Assembly: GCA_016713175.1 (NCBI GenBank)
Contig: JADJPQ010000004.1
Location: 558,001-622,000, forward strand
DNA length: 64,000 nt
Direction: 5' to 3'
Source of the DNA: Planctomycetota bacterium
GTDB lineage: Bacteria > Planctomycetota > UBA1135 > UBA2386
Positions 45,136-54,172 of the stretch are shown piece after piece. Every line of letters begins with the position of its first letter. Position 1 is the first letter of the stretch. The notes beneath the pieces were generated by a model that had not been told where the DNA came from, made no database searches, and saw nothing but the letters and a program-made list of their open reading frames with translations. The position numbers and the translations under genes were made by a program.

Positions 45136-45742
45136 CCGGACAGGATACTGTGATCTCGCACGTTGCAGGTCAGTGCCACCGGGAACGACCGCGGCAATCC
45201 GAATCGGACGCCCCTACCTGCACGGGGCTCAACCAGCCTCCCCCAACCAGCGCGAGGGGCGCTGGCCAACGGCCAAGTATGTCGCCGATCGTGAGGTCGG
45301 CGCGCGTCTTCTCGCAGAGATCTCCAAGGGGACGTCTCCTTGGCGTTGCGGTTGGGGAATCTTGCGACCTTCAGCCCGCCGCGTTCGAACGGCAACCGGC
45401 GCCGCGGGAACGTCGCGATCTCTCTGAACCGGCATCCTCGCGGCAACGGCGACGGTGAAGCTCGAACTTGCGGATGGCTCCAGAGTTACCGGGACGTAGC
45501 TGCCGCTCGGGCTTCGTTCAACGGTCGGAGAGCACTGAGGTCGCCGCGGCGGGAAGGCGTTGTCCGACGGCCATGCGATGTTGCATTGCGGCGTCAGAAG
45601 AGCGGATCTACGGGTTGGCGGCGACGTGGGGATTCGCGGTCATGGAAGCGCCGGCCGCGAGCCGCGCCACGGGCAAGCCATGCGGCCATGCGGCGTCTGG
45701 GGGTGACGCGCCGAACGTTCCGTGCCACGATGCCGTCCATCG
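45136..45742. other. intergenic mosaic of repeat modules
   Basis: No gene is supported here. 45286-45407 is a near copy of 49881-50000. 45474-45520 (CTCCAGAGTT... to GTTCAAC) is found inverted at 50021-50055. 45523-45586 resembles sequence after dispersed-repeat copies 2 and 3 (GGAGAG.AC, then GGC.GACGGCC..GCGATG). These modules recombine in different orders. Confidence 0.7.
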
Positions 45743-47440
45743 ATGCCCATTCGACTGGCCTTCGTCGCGGTGGCGTTCGTGTTCCTGGCGCTCGGGATCT
45801 GGATCGGACACACGTTCGTTCCGGCCGGTGGTCAGCCACCGGTCGCGTCGCCGGCGCCGATCGCAGCCGCGCCCGCGCCGCGGCCTGAGCTCGAACATGC
45901 CGCGCCAGCAGCGCTGCTGGTTCGCGAAGTGCCCGCTCAGGCGGTCCCCGCACCGAGCGTCGACGCGCCGCACTCGTGCACGGTGCGCATCGACTTCCGG
46001 GAGCCGGACGGCAGCGCGCGGTGGCCGACCGACGCGTTGCTGCGCTCGCTCGATGCGAAAACCGGCGAGCAGCGCGTCGAGCTCGAGCGCACCGAGCGCG
46101 GCGTCGTGTTCCCGTGCGTCGCTGCGAGCGGGACGCTGTTCCGCCTCACGTATCGCTTCGCCAACCATCCGGCCTGGGGTACCGACATCGTGATCCCGGG
46201 CACCGACGTGCTCGATCTCGGCTATGTGGGCGAGGGAGCGCTGGCCGCGGTGACCGTCCGCATCGTCGACACCGAGGGAGCGCCGCGTCGCAACCTCGAC
46301 GCGAAGGTCCTGCGGATCCTGCCCGCAGCCAAGCCGGTGGGCGGTGGCGCTCGGACCGGCGTCGACGGTGTGTTGCGCTTCAAGCACCGCTTCCTGCCGG
46401 GAACCTACCGGGTCGAAGGCGAGAAGCTCGAGGCCGTCGCCGGTGCCGAGTTCGTCGTCGCTCCGGGCGCCGAATCCGTGGAGGCGGTCGTGACCACGCG
46501 CGTGGCGCGCGACGAAGTCGTCGTGGCCGGCGTGCTGATTTGGGAGAACGGCAAGCCGGTCTCCGGTGCCGCGCTCGGCATGAGCGATCCCGAAGCGCGG
46601 CCGGGGCAGCCCCAATCGGTCGGCGGCGGGATGACTTGAGAGGACGGATCGTTCTGCATCAGCGGCCCGGCCGGCCCTCACTCCGCAACGGCGCAACTGA
46701 GAGTCCACATGGTGGAGGGCGCCACATTCCACGACCTGGAGAACGAGGGCATCCTGCTGCCGAACGCCGCGTGGGGCGTGTTCGACTACCGGCTGACGCT
46801 GCGTCGACGCGCGGCCGCGACGATGCGCCTTGACTTCCAGTTCGTCGATCCGCGCGCTCAACGCGCCCAGGTCGGCTACTGCCTCTATCCGCGCAAGTGG
46901 TCGAAGGAGCTGCGCGAGTCGGCCATGGGTGCGCAGGCTGCGTTCAAGGCGTGCGAAGCGACGCCGGCGCCGCAGGTCTCGCTGACGTTCGGCCGGGATT
47001 ACGTGCTCTATCCGTACGTGGAGCACCGCGGCGAGTGGCGGTCCGGAGCGCCGATCCGGGTGGATGGAGCCTCGCTGCCCGCGGCGCTGGCCGTCCCGGT
47101 GCGGCTGCCGACCTACTCCCGCGTGCAGGTGACGCGCGCCGGTGCTGGTGGCGAAGTGCCGGCTGTTGGTATGGAGGTGCACCTCGTCGAACCCGAAGGT
47201 TCCGTCGCGCCGACGGCGGCTTCGCCGGTCGTCGCCGATCGCGAGTTCCATCGCGGCGACTGCAGCTTGTTCCACGATGCGGTGTGGAGGTCGGTCGCCA
47301 GCGGCAAGACCGATGCGCAGGGCACGGTCGAGCTCGGCGGTGTGCTGACCGATGCGTCGCAGGTGCTTGTGAGCGGCGACACCGTCGTCGTGGTTCGGCG
47401 AAGCACCAAGGCGCAGCAGGCGATCGCGCTGGGCCGGTAG
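45743..47440 (+). CDS. membrane-anchored carboxypeptidase-regulatory-like protein, interrupted by one in-frame TGA
   Basis: The 565-codon frame starts MPIRLAFVAVAFVFLALGIW, an N-terminal anchor. It has an Ala/Pro-rich linker and then beta-sandwich repeats: VRIVDTEGAPRRNLDAKV, TGVDGVLRFKHRFLPGTYRV, and later GKTDAQGTVELGGVL. A single TGA at 46637-46639 interrupts it in the phrase GGGMT-TGA-EDGSFCISGP; everything downstream stays in the same frame and is protein-like. A one-base change of a GGA or TGG codon, real or from sequencing, is the simplest cause. Selenocysteine is less likely because there is no redox motif and no convincing hairpin. It is related in style to the 43840 gene. Confidence 0.72.
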
Positions 47441-47548
47441 CGGCGGCGGTGACCACGGGGTGTAGTGGCCGCGAACGTTTCACCGCCGATGGCGCAAGGT
47501 TACCAGTGGCCGCCCGTGGCACGTCGACTCACGTCGTCGGAGACGTAT

Positions 47549-47767
47549 CTATCCCACGATCGATCGGCGGGCCTTGGTCCATGGCACCAAACGGATCCGT
47601 CCCTGATCGATCTCGTCCAGGCGGCGTTGGATCTCATGGTCCCACGCAGCTTCGCGGTCGGCTGCCGTTCCGGCGGCGCAGCCGTTCCGCTGCGCCTCGG
47701 CCAAACACAGGCGCGATCGGCGCGGCAGCCGCTTCGCGCTCCGCAGCGGGTCTTCGTGGTCAGGCAC
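47549..47767 (-). CDS. addiction-module antitoxin, TIGR02574-type
   Basis: This 72-residue frame ends in AWDHEIQRRLDEIDQGRIRL then VPWTKARRSI. It closely fits the conserved end of the short addiction-module components (AW..E..RRL.EID.G....PW.....). The N-terminal part (RLPRRSRLCLAEAQ) matches the LP...R..LAE helix of the family. A ParE-type toxin gene usually follows immediately; none is seen downstream, so it appears to be an orphan. It lies 28 bp downstream of abiEii on the same strand. Confidence 0.65.
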   Translation of the reverse strand: MPDHEDPLRSAKRLPRRSRLCLAEAQRNGCAAGTAADREAAWDHEIQRRLDEIDQGRIRLVPWTKARRSIVG

Positions 47768-47795
47768 TCCTGGAGATTAGCCAAACGTCGATTGC

Positions 47796-48710
47796 CTACG
47801 ACCATGGTCCGCCGGCCGGCCACCGTTCGGGCATCGGGGCGCTTCCCCGAAGGCCAATGACGATCGGCCACAGGAACGCCCGCAGCTTGGCCACCACAGT
47901 CCCGAACTCGGCATCGCTTCCCGTCAGTCGATTCCGCCGGACGAACGCGGTCCACTGCGCCTGCTTGTCCTTGGCCTCGGAGAAGTCCGGACGTAGCGCC
48001 ACCGGCTCGGTCTCCGGCAAGGCCGTCTGTCGCCGCGCAAACGTGGCGGTGATCGCTTCGCCGAGGCGTGGGCCGGAGAACGGGAACCGCGCCGACAGCA
48101 CGGTCAGGTCGAAGAAGTCCTTCATCCGGCTGTTCCACATGCCGAGCGAGACCATGGCGTGGAACTTCTCCGCCACGACGGTCTCCCGCGCATAGGTCAA
48201 CAGGCGCGGCGCCGGATGCTCCAGGATGGTCGGAAACACCATCTCTTCGGGCGGCGGCTGCATCGCGTCACCGAACCCGACGTCGACCTGCACCGCGATC
48301 CTGGCAGTGCCGACCGCCGCGGCCAGCTCCACCCGCACGGCCTCGTAGAGTTGATCCTCGCGGATCCGGGACGTCACCACGCTCGCGGCATCGAACGCCA
48401 CGCCATCGGCCGCCACCGCGACCGCGCAGAGGTCCTGGAAGATCGTCGCCAGACGCTGCAGATCCGGGGTGCCGCTGCCGTGCAGGTCGAGGTCGCGGGT
48501 GGCGCGATGTGGCGTCTGGGTCCAGGCCAGGAACAGCATGGCGCCCTTCAGCACGAAGTCGCGCCGGTGTGGCGAAGACGCGAGCCGGTGTAGCAGCCGT
48601 TCGAGAACGAACTGGAGCAGCAGCATCTGCATGTCCTCGCCACGCTCGCGAGCGACGTTGCGCAGACGCGCCTGCACCGAAGCGCCGAGGTCCTTCGGTA
48701 CCCTGGTCAC
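47796..48710 (-). CDS. abiEii: AbiEii-type nucleotidyltransferase toxin
   Basis: The 304-residue protein starts at a GTG overlapping the abiEi stop (GTGA). Its nucleotidyltransferase core reads DFVLKGAMLFLAWTQTPHRA then TRDLDLHGSG, a LKG...DLDL pattern as in DUF1814/AbiEii toxins. It has further conserved parts (QLYEAVRVELAAAVGTARIA, VDVGFGD, ETVVAEKFHAMVSLGMWNSR, MKDFFDL). AbiEii transfers nucleotides to RNA, causing growth arrest and phage resistance by abortive infection. A frame open upstream to 50408 is rejected because it runs through AbiEi coding sequence and the repeats. Confidence 0.9.
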   Translation of the reverse strand: MTRVPKDLGASVQARLRNVARERGEDMQMLLLQFVLERLLHRLASSPHRRDFVLKGAMLFLAWTQTPHRATRDLDLHGSGTPDLQRLATIFQDLCAVAVAADGVAFDAASVVTSRIREDQLYEAVRVELAAAVGTARIAVQVDVGFGDAMQPPPEEMVFPTILEHPAPRLLTYARETVVAEKFHAMVSLGMWNSRMKDFFDLTVLSARFPFSGPRLGEAITATFARRQTALPETEPVALRPDFSEAKDKQAQWTAFVRRNRLTGSDAEFGTVVAKLRAFLWPIVIGLRGSAPMPERWPAGGPWS

Positions 48711-49303
48711 AGCATCGCCTCCAGGTAGGGGCGGACCGGTGCCTGCACACGGTCGATCCCGGCGTAGTGCAGCAGCCGATCCACGTTTCGCCGCGGGCGG
48801 CGGAGGTACTCCCGCATCGCTTCCAGCGCGACGTCGAGTCCGATCTTGTTGCGATAGCGGAAGCAGTCGACGACGGTCTTCTCGAGGTCGAACACCGGCA
48901 CGCGGACACCGTCGATGGTGCGGTGGACGACGCCGGCGGCGAGCGGTCCAGGCGCCATGTGCACGATGCGTGTCGGCAGGCCGTCGAGCTTCGGAGGCCG
49001 GGCCCGGGTGGCAATGGCGATCCAGGTCTGGAATGGCGCTTGCGTGGTCAGGTCGTGCAGGCGCAGCGCCGACAGCAGACAGATCACGGCGTGTGGGACC
49101 CGGCGCGCAACCGCGGCGAGGTTGCTTTGGGGGGAGAGTTCGACGTCGGCGAGGGTGTACAGCCCGCGGCCGAGGACTTGGAGTTGGCCGTTGTCGACCA
49201 GCCGGCGAAGATGGGTGCGGGGGAGGTCGTACTCGTCGAGGTCGCGTGCGCGCAGGACGCCGAGTTTGCGGACGAGGGTCAGGATCTTTCGCGCGGCGTC
49301 CAT
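48707..49303 (-). CDS. abiEi: AbiEi-type antitoxin and repressor
   Basis: The 198-residue protein has an N-terminal winged helix (LGVLRARDLDEYDLPRTHLR, RLVDNGQLQVLGRGLYTL) and the AbiEi C-terminal domain (VPHAVICLLSALRLHDLT, VPVFDLEKTVVDCFRYRNKI). AbiEi neutralises AbiEii and binds inverted repeats in its own promoter. The start is at 49303 (MDAARKILTLVRKLG); the open frame continues upstream but through repeat sequence. It overlaps abiEii by 4 bp, and an inverted repeat lies directly upstream. Confidence 0.9.
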   Translation of the reverse strand: MDAARKILTLVRKLGVLRARDLDEYDLPRTHLRRLVDNGQLQVLGRGLYTLADVELSPQSNLAAVARRVPHAVICLLSALRLHDLTTQAPFQTWIAIATRARPPKLDGLPTRIVHMAPGPLAAGVVHRTIDGVRVPVFDLEKTVVDCFRYRNKIGLDVALEAMREYLRRPRRNVDRLLHYAGIDRVQAPVRPYLEAML

Positions 49304-49306
49304 GGA

Positions 49307-49348
49307 TACAAAACGTAGAGAGTGGGATGGCCAATACAACGTTTTGTA
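49307..49348 (-). promoter_or_regulatory. inverted repeat upstream of abiEi (probable AbiEi operator)
   Basis: TACAAAACGT (49307-49316) and ACGTTTTGTA (49339-49348) are perfect 10-bp inverted repeats separated by 22 bp, starting 4 bp upstream of the abiEi ATG. The stretch is A/T-rich in a GC-rich setting. AbiEi proteins are known to repress their own operon by binding such paired repeats. Confidence 0.75.
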
Positions 49349-49428
49349 ATGGTGCAGGCGGGGTCGGTCGATGCCATGAGGAGCCCGGCGGTGCTGTCGG
49401 CGGAGCTTCGCTTTCACGCATGGTTTGG

Positions 49429-49652
49429 GGAGCCACTTTCGGCTGTTGGAGCCGACGGGTCCGCCTCGCGGTGAAGAGCCGCGGGGCGGTGTCGGTTTTG
49501 GGGGGCGTGGAAGTTGGGGTGGGTGGCGGGGTTGTGCGATTGGTGGCCAGGGGCGCCGAGTTCGCGAGAGCGGGCGGAGTGGGCCCCCAGTCGGGAACGG
49601 CGGGGGTCGGGGTGGTGCCCGGTCCGGTGCTCTCTCGCGAACGGCGGAGGGC
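49429..49652. repeat. dispersed ~225-bp structured repeat, copy 3
   Basis: This copy is nearly identical to copy 2 from GGAGCCACTTTCGGCTGTTG to CTCTCTCGCGAACGGCGG, with substitutions mainly in the middle. All three stem pairs are conserved. It stands about 80 bp upstream of the abiE operator. Confidence 0.85.
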
Positions 49653-50353
49653 GTGGTTCCTGGTGAACAGTCGTAGAGTACCGGCGCGGCGACGGCGGTG
49701 GCGTAGGCCGCCGGTCGTGCGATGGGCCACGGCGGCGGCCGAGGGGCACTGCAGGTCGCCAACGAGTCGGATGGTCGGGATTAGCTCGGGCCTGGAGTCG
49801 CGGTGTCCGCTTGATGGCGTTGTGCCGGCCGATCCTCGCCCCGTCGGTGCCGGAGTGGCGGCAGCCGGGCTCCCGTCCCCGATCGTGAAGTCGGCGCGCA
49901 TCTTCTCGCAGAGATCTCCATGGGACGCCTCCTTGGCGTTGCGGTTGGGGAACCTCGCGACCGTCAGCCCGCCGCGCTCGAATGGCAACCGGCGCCGCGG
50001 GGGACGACACGATCGACGGAGTCCGAGCGGCAGCAACGTCCCTGAAACTCTGGAGCCCGCCGCCGGTGTGTACTCGCCGCGAGCCGTGCCGTCTCGATCT
50101 CGAGGGTCCACTTGTCGATATCGGGGGTTGGTCAAGGCGACCTCGATCGCGGCGGTCGCCTCCTCCTTGGCGGCCTCCTTCGCCGCGCGTTCGAGTTCGT
50201 TCGGCGCAAACTGGAATCTCGGCGGCCCACGCCTTGGTCCCGGTTTCGACCATCTTCCCGACCGCGGTCTTGGACGGTTGGGCTCTTGACGGTCCTCGGA
50301 TGCTCCGTGACACTCGATGGTCCGTGCTCCCCGAAGAGTCCGGCTCCGCAACA
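49653..50353. other. intergenic mosaic with a minus-strand gene fragment
   Basis: 49881-50000 duplicates 45286-45407, and 50021-50055 is the inverse of 45474-45520. Near 50290-50110 on the minus strand a protein-like fragment reads KTAVGKMVETGTKAWAAEI and, in another frame, FAPNELERAAKEAAKEEATA; this looks like a decayed helical protein of unknown family. No intact gene is seen. Confidence 0.45.
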
Positions 50354-51540
50354 ATGAACTATCCAGGCATCGCCATCGTCCCGTTCGTGCTCGCTCTGGC
50401 CAGCGCACAGCGGACCCTCGTCGTGGATTCGGTGGCGGGCCCGTACATACAGATCACCGCTGCGATTGCAGCAGCGCAGCCGGGCGACCGCGTTGAAGTG
50501 CATCCGAGCGCGGTGGCCTACGACGGCTTCGCAGTATCGATCGGTGTCGACATTGTCGCGCCGCTGCCGGACACGCGCGTTGCCTGGATCACGATCGCCA
50601 ACGTCGCGTCAGACCACGGTGTTCGGGTCGATGGGCTAGTCGTGCGGCGTTCGTCTCGCGACGCGTCCGTGTGCAGGATTGTGCCGGCATAGTTCATTTG
50701 AGTCGCATGCTTGCGGCAGTCGAGGTGGTGGGCTCGCATCGCGTCGGCATTGATGACTGTGCATTGATTGGTGAGACCAACTTTCTTGGCGACCATGGCT
50801 CGCCTGGTTTGCGGCTGATACAAGCTTCTGCAACGGCGGTTTCGTCGACCATTGTCGGCGGCAACGGTGTTGGCGCACGGAAGGACGGCGGGGCGGGGAT
50901 TCGGCTGGAGGACGCTTCGATCACTTTGTCCGATTGCACCGTTGTCGGCGGCAACGGTGGCACTACCAATATTTGCCTTGGCGTGAGCAGATTCCCTGGC
51001 AACGGCGGCAATGGTGTGGATGGCAGCGGCGTGGTTGCTTCGGTTCGCGCCGTGGGGACTGGGTCGATTCTCGGCGGCTTGCAAGGCACACCCAACCCGT
51101 GCGTCGGGACTGATGGCATTGGAGTTGGGTTGGGACTTCGATCAGTGCGGCTTGGCCCGCGCATCAGCGCGACCGCTTCTCCCGTCGCGCCCATAGTCGC
51201 CATTTCCGAGCCACCACATGTGCGTATGCCGGCTCTCCTGCCCATCGGGACCATCGTTACGATTGCGACGACGGACACCGCGGATCAGTCGGTGCTGCTC
51301 GGGCTCGATTCGTGGAACGACATCATCACGATCTCGGGCGTCGAGCTGCCTTTCGTCCTCACGGGTGCCGCGACCGCGCTTGCGTTCGCCGCGCCTTCAT
51401 CGGCGGGAAGCACGCAGTTCTCGCTCGCGGTACCGACGGCATCGTGGCTGTTGCAGCAACCCGCACACGTCCAGGTCGCCACAGTCGGCAACGACGGACA
51501 GCTGCGGTTGAGCAGCGGCGCGTTTGGCCGGATCCTGTAG
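50354..51540 (+). CDS. exported beta-helix protein, one frameshift
   Basis: The gene starts MNYPGIAIVPFVLALASAQR, a signal peptide, then TLVVDSVAGPYIQITAAIAA and PGDRVEVHPSA, typical of right-handed beta-helix proteins of this organism. Frame one ends at 50692. The sequence continues in frame from about 50675 as QDCAGIVHLSRMLAAVEVVG through GGNGVGARKDGGAGIRLEDA and ends GQLRLSSGAFGRIL. One missing base near 50675 would join them into about 395 residues. The C-terminal half resembles the tail domain of the other exported proteins. Function unknown. Confidence 0.68.
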
Positions 51541-51880
51541 TTGTCCCGTGCTGTCCCAGAACTCATCCGCGCCTTCCGGCTTCTGCGGCACGGGCGCGGT
51601 CGGTTGCCGGATCGCGTTCGGCCGACCTTCCGCGCCGGGTACGGAATCCGAGCCCGAGTTGCGGCGAGTGTCGCACTTCCTTGAGCATGCGACCTGCGCC
51701 GCGCGAGTCGGCAGCCACGCAACACCCGGGCCGGCCGCGGGCGCCCATCCGTTGGACAACGGTGAACCAACGGTGAATCGCGGCAAAGTTCCACCAAGAA
51801 CCGCGCGCAGGGGCCGTGTGCGCGTTGGCGGGCGCAGTGGTGCCCGCGCCAACCGCGGAGCGAACTCGTGGTGCTGGTCA
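51541..51880 (-). repeat. probable IS 3'-end remnant
   Basis: The plus strand begins CCCGTGCTGTCC (51545), as at the 3' ends of the IS at 41319 and the remnant at 58104. It ends with GCGAACTCGTGGTGCTGGT (51860-51878), which is also present at 58298-58316. The sequence between has diverged. No transposase domain remains. Confidence 0.45.
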
Positions 51881-52006
51881 ACTTCGCCGAGCTGCTGCCG
51901 AGTCGGGGCCGCCTCCCGACCCATGCCCGTCCCGCCTTTGCGCGCGACTCGCTCGCATTAGCTCAGTGGGGTTCGCCGAGCGCATTGCTTCGGAGGTGGA
52001 CACGGC

Positions 52007-52290
52007 TCATTCGATGGTCAGCCGCGATACCTTGCCGTCTAGGCCATTCCTGGGGTGAGCCGTGACCAGCACGTCCCCGCTCGACACCGCAGCTTCGAAA
52101 CGACTTGACGATGTACTTGGCCACATCCTTGGTGACCTTGATCTGCTCGTCGACCTCGGCCAGCCGCCCGGCGATCGTGTTGGCCGCGACACCGCCATGC
52201 TGCAGCGCGTCGAGCAGGTTCTTGCGTTGGCCGGCGAGTTGGGCGCGGTCGTGCGGCCTTGCCTGCCACCGTCTGGATTCCGCAGCGCCG
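52007..52290 (-). pseudogene. serine-recombinase C-terminal remnant
   Basis: On the minus strand, RAQLAGQRKNLLDALQHGG continues as VAANTIAGRLAEVDEQIKVT. It resembles the coiled-coil tail of large serine recombinases, where a zinc ribbon is followed by L..L..AL..GG.....L..RL.ELE. After one frameshift it continues FEAAVSSGDVLVTAHPRNGL and ends RLTIE. The catalytic and DNA-binding domains are missing. It marks a former mobile element. Confidence 0.45.
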
Positions 52291-52353
52291 TCGGTCGCGT
52301 CTGGCGGCCTTCGTCCTTGTTCGAGAGGATCCCGGCCGTGAGACTCCGCGCCG

Positions 52354-53931
52354 ATGTCGAACGCGCGTCTGGTGTCAGCCCTGCGTTGGCTCGCGATCGC
52401 GTTCGCGGCGATCGGCGTGGCGGGCTTCGGCCTGGTTCCGATCGAGTCGATCCTGCGCGACTGGTCGAGCGACGACAGCTTCTACTACGCCCAGGTTGCG
52501 CGCCGGTTCGCCAACGGCGAGGGGTCGACGTTCGACGGCGTCGAGCCGACGAACGGTTACCACGCGCTGTGGATGCTGCTCCAGGTGCCGCTGCACTGGC
52601 TGATCCACGAACGCGAAGGTGCGTTGCGTGCGATCAAGATGATCGAAGTGTTGCTGGCGCTCGCGTCGTTCCTGCTGCTGCAGAACGCCATCCGGCGTGC
52701 CGCCATGCATCCCGCGGTGGCAGCGATCGTGCTCGTGCTGCTCGCCAGGACCCCGCTGCTGTATCAAGGGATCGAGACGGGCCTGTTGCTGACCGTGGTG
52801 GCTGGCACGTTCGTGGCGCTTCAGTGGCACTGCGATCGACCGGGCTGCACGTCCTGGTGGGCGCTGGCCTCGTTGCTTTTGTTGCTGCCCTTGGCGCGGC
52901 TCGAGGCCGCGGCGCTCGTCCCGTTCGTGGCATGCTACGCGGCGGTCGCGACGGTGCCCGGCGGTTCGCGCCGGCTTGCGGCGGCGGCGAAGATGCTGGT
53001 CGTGCCGGGGCTGGGCCTGGGGAGCTACGCGTTGGTGAACCACTTCGCCATCGGCAGCGCAGTCCCGATCAGTGGGATCGTCAAGGGCTTCTGGTCGCAC
53101 GGGCGTGGGAACCCACCGACGTGGCAGGGGCTGATCTCGCACCTCGGCGTTCTGCTGGGATCCGGGCAGGTCCGCGACGGTCTGTTGTGGGGCGGCATCG
53201 CCGTGATGGGGGCCGCGTTGGCGCGCGGTGTCGGAACGCGGATCTCGGCGGCGCAGCGGGCCGGACTGGCGTTCCTGATCGGGTTGTCGCTGCTCCATGC
53301 CGCGCGGCTCTTGTGGTTTGGTTGGACGACGGCACCGCCGTTCGGCAGCTACGCGCACTATTGGATCCAGAGCCGCTTGCTCCGCTATTTCGTGCTGATT
53401 GCGCTCACAGGTCTGGTTCTGGCTTGGTTCGTCCGCCGGAACTCGTGGCTCGTCGTCGCTGGTGCCTGCGGGCTTCTGGCATGGGCCGTGATCGCGATGG
53501 CGTTCAGCGTGCGCAACTTCGTCGCGGCGGCGCGCGACAGCACCCCGGACTGGGAGATCGCATCGCGCCGTGGCGCGGCGTGGCTTGATGCGAATCTGCA
53601 CGAGCCCGTCGGTTCGTTCGATGCCGGAGTGCTCGGCTACTTCAGCACCGCGCCCGTGTCGAACTGGGATGGTCTGATCAGCAGTCCGGCCTACGTCGCC
53701 GCGGTGGTCGCTGGCGACGGCGACCATGCGGCCTGGCGTTCGGGGCGACGGGTGCTCGCGAATGTCGTACCGGTAGCCACGCAGGACATCGCTGCGTGGC
53801 TGCGGTGGAAGTGGTGTTTGCAGCGTCCGCCGGTCGGCCGGTTCGAACTGATCCATGTCGACACCGACTGCACGCCGGTTATCGACGGCGAGCTCATGCA
53901 GTTCCGTGTGTATCGGTGGTTGGCGCCGTAA
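52354..53931 (+). CDS. GT-C type integral membrane glycosyltransferase-like protein
   Basis: The 525-residue protein has about ten membrane helices (first: LRWLAIAFAAIGVAGFGLVP). Its first loop is SDDSFYYAQVARRFANGEGS then TFDGVEPTNGYHALW, with the paired acidic residues (DD) placed as in GT-C/PMT-type transferases. The C-terminal soluble part (about 430-525) probably lies outside. It likely transfers a sugar from a lipid carrier to an envelope glycan or protein. The start at 52354 (MSNARLVSALRWLA) precedes the first helix. It stands alone between a recombinase remnant and the RT-like operon. Confidence 0.78.
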   Translation: MSNARLVSALRWLAIAFAAIGVAGFGLVPIESILRDWSSDDSFYYAQVARRFANGEGSTFDGVEPTNGYHALWMLLQVPLHWLIHEREGALRAIKMIEVLLALASFLLLQNAIRRAAMHPAVAAIVLVLLARTPLLYQGIETGLLLTVVAGTFVALQWHCDRPGCTSWWALASLLLLLPLARLEAAALVPFVACYAAVATVPGGSRRLAAAAKMLVVPGLGLGSYALVNHFAIGSAVPISGIVKGFWSHGRGNPPTWQGLISHLGVLLGSGQVRDGLLWGGIAVMGAALARGVGTRISAAQRAGLAFLIGLSLLHAARLLWFGWTTAPPFGSYAHYWIQSRLLRYFVLIALTGLVLAWFVRRNSWLVVAGACGLLAWAVIAMAFSVRNFVAAARDSTPDWEIASRRGAAWLDANLHEPVGSFDAGVLGYFSTAPVSNWDGLISSPAYVAAVVAGDGDHAAWRSGRRVLANVVPVATQDIAAWLRWKWCLQRPPVGRFELIHVDTDCTPVIDGELMQFRVYRWLAP

Positions 53932-54172
53932 GTCCTGCAGGCCCGCGCAACTTCGCTCAGGGCAACAGCCCACGGCTGTGCAGTTGTCCCGCTGCCCGAA
54001 AAGCTGCCCTCCTGAACGAGTGTCGACGGCGGGTGGCGGCGCGGGCTTCGTTCAATGCGCAGGACAGGACTCTCTGCGACGGAAGCCTTGGCGGGGCACC
54101 TGCCGCCGGTCGCGGGACGGCGCTCGGGGATTGGAGAAACTGAGCAGGCACTGGATCAAACCAGATTGCACT
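53932..54172. other. intergenic region with a small inverted repeat
   Basis: This is the convergent gap between the GT-C gene and the RT-like operon. TGAACGA (from 54015) and TCGTTCA (ending 54049) pair across a GC-rich inner segment. The right arm is part of GGGCTTCGTTCAA, a motif also at 43832 and 45510. It might act as a terminator. Confidence 0.4.

Noticed and set aside
46637..46700. Second selenoprotein at the in-frame TGA of the 45743 gene
   Set aside because: No Cys-aligned redox motif, and only a weak 4-bp pairing downstream; a point mutation or read error is simpler.
47796..50408. 870-codon minus-strand frame covering AbiEii and 1.7 kb upstream
   Set aside because: Only the last 304 codons are AbiEii. 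The upstream part runs through AbiEi in another frame and through non-coding repeats.
43640..54150. Integron cassette array
   Set aside because: Genes are on both strands, no integrase is present, and the GTTCAAC motif lacks a full attC structure.
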